Part shown: in pieces, positions 60,240 to 64,000 of the stretch
Position numbering within the stretch: the first letter of the stretch is position 1
How the letters are laid out: every line of letters starts with the position of its first letter
From: PALSA-894 sp963757565
Lineage (GTDB): Bacteria; Pseudomonadota; Alphaproteobacteria; Rhizobiales; Xanthobacteraceae
DNA: 64,000 nt
NCBI GenBank assembly: GCA_963757565.1
Contig: CAVWSB010000011.1
Coordinates: forward strand, 682,001-746,000
Reading direction: 5' to 3'
Notes under the pieces: model-generated
What the model saw: only the letters and a program-made list of their open reading frames with translations
Database searches by the model: none
What the model was told of the DNA's origin: nothing
Translations under genes and position numbers: made by a program

Positions 60240-60630
60240 GACACTTTCCCGTTCTCCAGGCGGCCCCTTGGGGTCCGCTTTTTGTCGCGACGGATGTCCG
60301 CCTGGTTCACCGGGGATGATGCGGCCGAATTGGTTAAAATTCGTTACAACTTCGCCTCCGTAGTAGCGCGAATTCGCAAACAACCTTTCCGAAGTTTTAC
60401 CGATGCCGCAGGCACATCCGGGCGCGCGTGGAACAAGCACGCTTGCGGTATCGTCGCCTCGAGCGATGCTGTGCTCGCACCCGCGTGAAGGCGCTCAAGC
60501 GCCGCGCGATACAGCATTCCGGAGCGCGCGATACATTGTGTCGGACGCCAGGTCGCGCGGCCTTGCCCTTGGGCGTGTGCGCCGCTACATCAGCGCCCGA
60601 ATCCCGACATTTCAGGAAGGGCAGGGCAGA
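60240..60630. other. intergenic region with no supported gene
   Basis: About 390 bases between the small minus-strand gene and ettA. I see no convincing coding region, RNA or terminator. A short run of A/T-rich sequence (around 60330-60350, 'TTGGTTAAAATTCGTTACAAC') could hold promoter elements for either side. Confidence 0.35.
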
Positions 60631-62283
60631 ATGGCCCGTCAGTTCATCTATCACATGCAGGGTCTCTCGAAGACCTACCCACCAAACCGGAAGATCCTGG
60701 AGAACATCCACCTGTCGTTCTACCCGGACGCCAAGATCGGCGTGCTGGGCGTCAACGGCTCGGGCAAGTCGACGCTGCTGCGCATCATGGCCGGCATCGA
60801 CAAGGATTACGTCGGCGAGGGCTGGGTCGCCGAGGGCGCGCGCGTCGGCTACCTCGAACAGGAGCCCAAGCTCGATGAAGAAAAGACAGTGCGCGAGAAC
60901 GTCATGGAGGGCGTCGCGCCGAAGAAGGCGCTGATCGACCGCTACAACGAGATCGCGGCGAATTATACCGACGAAACCGCCGACGAGATGGCGAAGCTAC
61001 AGGACGAGATCGACGCCAAGAACCTGTGGGACCTCGACTCCCAGGTCGATCTCGCGATGGACGCGTTGCGCTGTCCGCCTGATGATGCCGATGTCGGCAA
61101 GCTGTCGGGCGGCGAGCGCCGCCGCGTCGCGCTGTGCAAATTACTGCTGAGCCAGCCCGAACTGCTGCTGCTCGACGAGCCGACCAACCATCTCGACGCC
61201 GAAAGCGTCGCCTGGCTCGAAGGCCATCTGCGCAATTATCCGGGCGCAATCCTGATTGTCACCCATGATCGCTACTTCCTCGACAACGTGACGAGCTGGA
61301 TCCTGGAGCTCGATCGCGGCAAGGGCATTCCGTACGAGGGCAATTATTCGTCGTGGCTGGCGCAAAAGCAGAAACGGCTCGCGCAGGAAGGCCGCGAGGA
61401 GGAAGCGAAACAGCGCACGCTCGCGCGCGAGTCGGAATGGATCGCCGCAAGCCCGCGCGCGCGGCAGGCGAAATCCAAGGCGCGCTATCAGCGCTACGAG
61501 GATCTGCTGCGGCAGGCGAGCGAGAAGCAGACCACGACCGCGCAGATCGTCATCCCGGTCGCCGAGCGGCTCGGCCAGAACGTGGTCGATTTCGAGGGCC
61601 TGAAGAAAGCCTTCGGCGACAATCTGCTGATCGACGGTCTCAGCTTCAGCCTTCCGCCGGGCGGCATCGTCGGCGTGATCGGCCCGAACGGCGCCGGCAA
61701 AACCACGCTGTTTCGCATGATCACCGGTCAGGACAAGCCTGACGCCGGCGAGATCAAGGTCGGCGAGTCGGTGCATCTCGGATACGTGGACCAGAGCCGC
61801 GACTCGCTCGATGCCAGCAAGACCGTGTGGGAGGAAATCTCCGGCGGCAACGACCAGCTCATGCTGGGCAAGCGCGAGGTGAACTCGCGCGGCTACTGCT
61901 CGGCTTTCAACTTCAAGGGCGCCGACCAGCAAAAGAAAGTGGGCGCGCTGTCAGGCGGCGAGCGCAATCGCGTGCATCTCGCCAAGATGCTCAAGTCGGG
62001 CGCCAACGTGCTGCTGCTCGACGAGCCGACCAACGATCTTGACGTCGATACGCTGCGCGCGCTCGAAGAGGCGCTGGAGGATTTCGCCGGCTGCGCGGTC
62101 ATCATCAGCCATGATCGCTGGTTCCTTGACCGCATCGCGACCCACATGCTTGCCTTCGAGGGCGAGAGCCATGTGGAGTGGTTCGAGGGTAACTTCCAGG
62201 ACTACGAGGCCGACAAGACGCGCCGCCTCGGCGTCGATGCCGGGGTGCCGCACCGGATCAAATACAAGAAGTTTGCGCGGTAA
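60631..62283 (+). CDS. ettA: energy-dependent translational throttle protein EttA (ABC-F)
   Basis: A 550-residue ABC-F ATPase that binds the ribosome E site and gates entry into elongation according to ATP/ADP levels. It has two ABC domains: Walker A 'GVNGSGKST' and 'GPNGAGKTT', signatures 'LSGGERRRVALCKLLL' and 'LSGGERNRVHLAKMLK', Walker B 'LLLLDEPTNHLD' and 'VLLLDEPTNDLD'. The EttA arm and linker occur at 'DLDSQVDLAMDALRCP' and 'SEWIAASPRARQAKSKARYQ'. AGGAAGGGCAGGGCAG precedes ATG 60631; the frame is open upstream to 60403. Confidence 0.95.
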   Translation: MARQFIYHMQGLSKTYPPNRKILENIHLSFYPDAKIGVLGVNGSGKSTLLRIMAGIDKDYVGEGWVAEGARVGYLEQEPKLDEEKTVRENVMEGVAPKKALIDRYNEIAANYTDETADEMAKLQDEIDAKNLWDLDSQVDLAMDALRCPPDDADVGKLSGGERRRVALCKLLLSQPELLLLDEPTNHLDAESVAWLEGHLRNYPGAILIVTHDRYFLDNVTSWILELDRGKGIPYEGNYSSWLAQKQKRLAQEGREEEAKQRTLARESEWIAASPRARQAKSKARYQRYEDLLRQASEKQTTTAQIVIPVAERLGQNVVDFEGLKKAFGDNLLIDGLSFSLPPGGIVGVIGPNGAGKTTLFRMITGQDKPDAGEIKVGESVHLGYVDQSRDSLDASKTVWEEISGGNDQLMLGKREVNSRGYCSAFNFKGADQQKKVGALSGGERNRVHLAKMLKSGANVLLLDEPTNDLDVDTLRALEEALEDFAGCAVIISHDRWFLDRIATHMLAFEGESHVEWFEGNFQDYEADKTRRLGVDAGVPHRIKYKKFAR

Positions 62284-62300
62284 GAACGACTCGTTCCGCC

Positions 62301-62373
62301 CGTCCCCCGCGAAAGCGGGGATCCAGAGCCAAGAAAATCAGGAACGGGATGCGCGCTCGCGCGGGCATGAGCG
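62301..62373. repeat. REP-like palindromic element, copy 3
   Basis: The first stem is CCCCGC-GAAA-GCGGGG; the second is degenerate (GATGCGCGCTCGCGCGGGCATGAGCG region). It lies between the convergent ettA and alcohol dehydrogenase genes and could end transcription from both sides. It matches the copies at 50449 and 51599 in order and spacing. Confidence 0.6.
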
Positions 62374-62398
62374 AGCGCATTGCATGGCTCACCCAGCT

Positions 62399-63451
62399 TC
62401 ACGACGGCAAAATCACGCCCTTGCCTTCCGTCTGCGCGTCGAACACGCGGTAGGCTTCCTCGGCCTGATCGAGCCGCCAGCGATGCGTGAACAGCTTGTC
62501 GACCGCAATCTTGTGGTCGGCGACGAACTCCGCGCAGTCGGCCTGTCCTTGCGTGGAGAACGTCCATGAGGCGGCGAGCGTGATCTGGCGCCGGATCATG
62601 TCGGGACTGACGTCGAGCGTGACCTGACCGCGCTCGCCCACATAGCAGGCGGTGCCCCAGGTGCGCGCTGCGCGGACGGCTGCCGCCCGCGCCTCGGCGT
62701 TGCCGGAGGTGTCGAGCGTCTTGTGCGCGCCCTCGCCATGGGTGAGTTCGCGGATCGCCGCGATCGGATCATTCGAGCGCGACTCGATCACCTCGTGCGC
62801 GCCGAATTCTTTCGCGAGCTCGCATCGATGCGGCGAAACATCGAGTGCGATCACGCGCGCGCCCATCGCAGCGGCAAGCTGCGTCGCTGAAAGGCCGACC
62901 GGCCCCTGACCGAAGATCGCGATCGTTTCGCCGCCTTGGAGATTGAGCCGCTTGAGCGCGCCATAGGCTGTGCCGGTACCGCAAGAGATGGCGGCGCCGG
63001 TCTCGAACGAAAGGGAGTCGGGCAGCGGTACGAGCGTGTGCACCGGCACCTTCATGTAGCGCGCATGCGCGCCGTTGGCGTTCGCGCCGAACACGGTTGC
63101 GCCCTTCAGGCACATCTGCGCCCAGCCGGAGCGGCAGTGCTTGCAGGTCTCGCAGCCGGTGTAGTGATGATCCATCACGCGCGCCCCGACACGCGCCTCC
63201 TTCTCGCTGACACCGGAGCCGACCGCGACAACGATGCCGCACGGTTCGTGGCCGGCGATCACCGGATCGGCGCCGCGCGCAAAGCCCGAGGTGGTGTCGC
63301 CCGGCTTGAAGCTCGCACGATAGACATGCAGGTCGCTGCCGCACATGCCGGACGCCTTGATCTCCAGCACAACGTCGCGCGGGCCGGGCGCCGGATCGGG
63401 GAAGTCGCGCAATTCAAGCTTGCGGTCACCCGTGAACACGACGCCTTTCAT
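62399..63451 (-). CDS. zinc-dependent alcohol dehydrogenase family protein
   Basis: A 350-residue MDR-type dehydrogenase. The catalytic zinc region is 'GMCGSDLHV' and 'GHEPCGIVVAVGSG'. The structural zinc cysteines are in 'HHYTGCETCKHCRSGWAQMC', and the NAD(P) fold is 'TIAIFGQGPVGLSATQLAAA'. The family oxidises alcohols or polyols with NAD(P); substrate unknown. It is convergent with ettA and 26 bases from vapC. Confidence 0.87.
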   Translation of the reverse strand: MKGVVFTGDRKLELRDFPDPAPGPRDVVLEIKASGMCGSDLHVYRASFKPGDTTSGFARGADPVIAGHEPCGIVVAVGSGVSEKEARVGARVMDHHYTGCETCKHCRSGWAQMCLKGATVFGANANGAHARYMKVPVHTLVPLPDSLSFETGAAISCGTGTAYGALKRLNLQGGETIAIFGQGPVGLSATQLAAAMGARVIALDVSPHRCELAKEFGAHEVIESRSNDPIAAIRELTHGEGAHKTLDTSGNAEARAAAVRAARTWGTACYVGERGQVTLDVSPDMIRRQITLAASWTFSTQGQADCAEFVADHKIAVDKLFTHRWRLDQAEEAYRVFDAQTEGKGVILPS

Positions 63452-63477
63452 GCAATCCTCCCCCAGGTGCGCCCCGG

Positions 63478-63882
63478 TTACGGCTCGGGCGCGATCAGTT
63501 CGACGTCCGGAAAGTAAGTCCGGTATCGCCGCGTGTCGCGCGTCAGGATCGGCAGCGCTTCGATCTGAGCGTGGGCCCCGATGAAGAAGTCGGCAAGCAC
63601 GCTCAGGCGTGGGCCGCCCTTGCGGCGATATTGCTCAAAGGCGCGGCCGGCCATGAACAGCGCAGCGGTTGGAATGCGGAATAGAGAAACATCAAGGTCC
63701 GTGATCGCGGCATCGAGAAGGTCGGCGCGCGGAAACAGAGGCGAAAGCTCAGCATAGACGACATCTGTGATGCCAAGACGACCAGAGGCCGATTGACGAT
63801 CAAGCATCGCAACCGACCATGCGCGCCAGTCTGGTTGACCGGTCAGAACATCGATGAGGACGTTGGTATCGACCAACGTCAC
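63478..63882 (-). CDS. vapC: VapC-type PIN-domain ribonuclease toxin
   Basis: A 134-residue PIN-domain protein. It starts with 'MTLVDTNVLIDVLTGQPDW', with the first catalytic Asp, and has the later acid cluster in 'ADFFIGAHAQIEALPILTRD' and 'RRYRTYFPDVELI'. GTG 63882 overlaps the stop of the partner antitoxin (GTGA), so the pair is coupled. VapC toxins cleave RNA, often initiator tRNA. Confidence 0.87.
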   Translation of the reverse strand: MTLVDTNVLIDVLTGQPDWRAWSVAMLDRQSASGRLGITDVVYAELSPLFPRADLLDAAITDLDVSLFRIPTAALFMAGRAFEQYRRKGGPRLSVLADFFIGAHAQIEALPILTRDTRRYRTYFPDVELIAPEP

Positions 63883-64000
63883 TTTGGATCCTCAGCCGGG
63901 TCGCCGCGCAACACCTTCATGTAGTCGTCGGTATTGATGCCGCCGATGAGTTTGCGCTTCGATATCGCCTCAAGCTTCTTGCGATAGGCGCTCTGCCGGC
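63879..64000 (-). CDS. VapB-like antitoxin, C-terminal part (cut by window edge)
   Basis: The last about 40 residues of an open frame run off the window end and read '...RQSAYRKKLEAISKRKLIGG' and 'INTDDYMKVLRGDPAEDPK'. The stop overlaps the vapC start. The helix and acidic C-terminal tail fit an antitoxin that binds VapC. The N-terminal DNA-binding domain is outside the window, so its class cannot be told. Confidence 0.65.
   Translation of the reverse strand, partial: RQSAYRKKLEAISKRKLIGGINTDDYMKVLRGDPAEDPK

Overview
The window is a GC-rich chromosomal segment from an alphaproteobacterium. The features that suggest Rhizobiales (Bradyrhizobium/Rhodopseudomonas/Pseudolabrys-like) are the many solute-binding-protein transporters, hyuA/hyuB pairs, caspase-family proteins, a CHASE2 cyclase, short palindromic repeats of the type scattered through rhizobial genomes, and an AbrB/Doc toxin-antitoxin pair. 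This placement is inferred from gene content; no rRNA or tRNA gene is visible.

Region 1 (about 0.1-16 kb) is a transport and catabolism block. It holds an NMT1/SsuA-type ABC transporter with two different permeases, an isocitrate-lyase/PEP-mutase-family enzyme, a dihydroorotate-dehydrogenase-like protein, a Bug/TctC binding protein, an ATP-dependent hydantoinase/oxoprolinase pair, a divergent IclR regulator with palindromic operator candidates, a complete branched-chain-amino-acid-type (Liv) transporter and a cupin. Region 2 (16-20.5 kb) has a LysM protein, an RraA-family protein whose C-terminus is frameshifted, and an IlvD/Edd dehydratase of the sugar-acid type.

Region 3 (20.6-31.8 kb) is the most unusual part. 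It encodes an exported protein with a CXXCH motif, a YceI-OmpA fusion, a caspase-SUMF1 fusion, a second caspase with a glutamine tract and glycine-rich tail, a third caspase-fold protein that has lost both catalytic residues and ends in TPR repeats, another OmpA protein, a FecR-like exported protein and a CHASE2 adenylate/guanylate cyclase. Nearly all are exported or membrane-anchored, so I read it as a candidate envelope-located caspase/pseudocaspase signalling system.

Region 4 (31.8-44 kb, minus strand) looks like one long operon headed by a GntR/UTRA regulator: Liv-type transporter (binding protein, two permeases, two ATPases), PEP-mutase-family lyase, hydantoinase B and A, isochorismatase-like hydrolase and an FAD oxidoreductase. 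Most junctions overlap by 1-11 bases. It parallels the enzymes of region 1 and suggests uptake and breakdown of a cyclic amide, lactam or related carboxylic acid; the substrate cannot be read from sequence.

Region 5 (44-52.6 kb) has a PAS-GGDEF-EAL protein, an NTF2-like protein, a thioesterase, a gamma-glutamyltransferase, a second NMT1-type ABC transporter and a D-2-hydroxyacid dehydrogenase. Region 6 (52.7-59.3 kb) is a molybdenum-cofactor/formate-dehydrogenase maturation cluster: TusA-like, a MoeA-like protein, a MoeA-PBP fusion, MobB, MoeA, MobA and FdhD. Region 7 (59.4-64 kb) has an AbrB/Doc module, a small conserved-looking protein, the ABC-F factor EttA, a zinc alcohol dehydrogenase and a VapBC pair cut by the window edge.

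Five genes (RraA, pseudocaspase, isochorismatase-like, LivH-like, MoeA-PBP) are broken by single-base shifts. All seven shifts are explained by one extra base, which points to insertion-type sequence error more than to decay.
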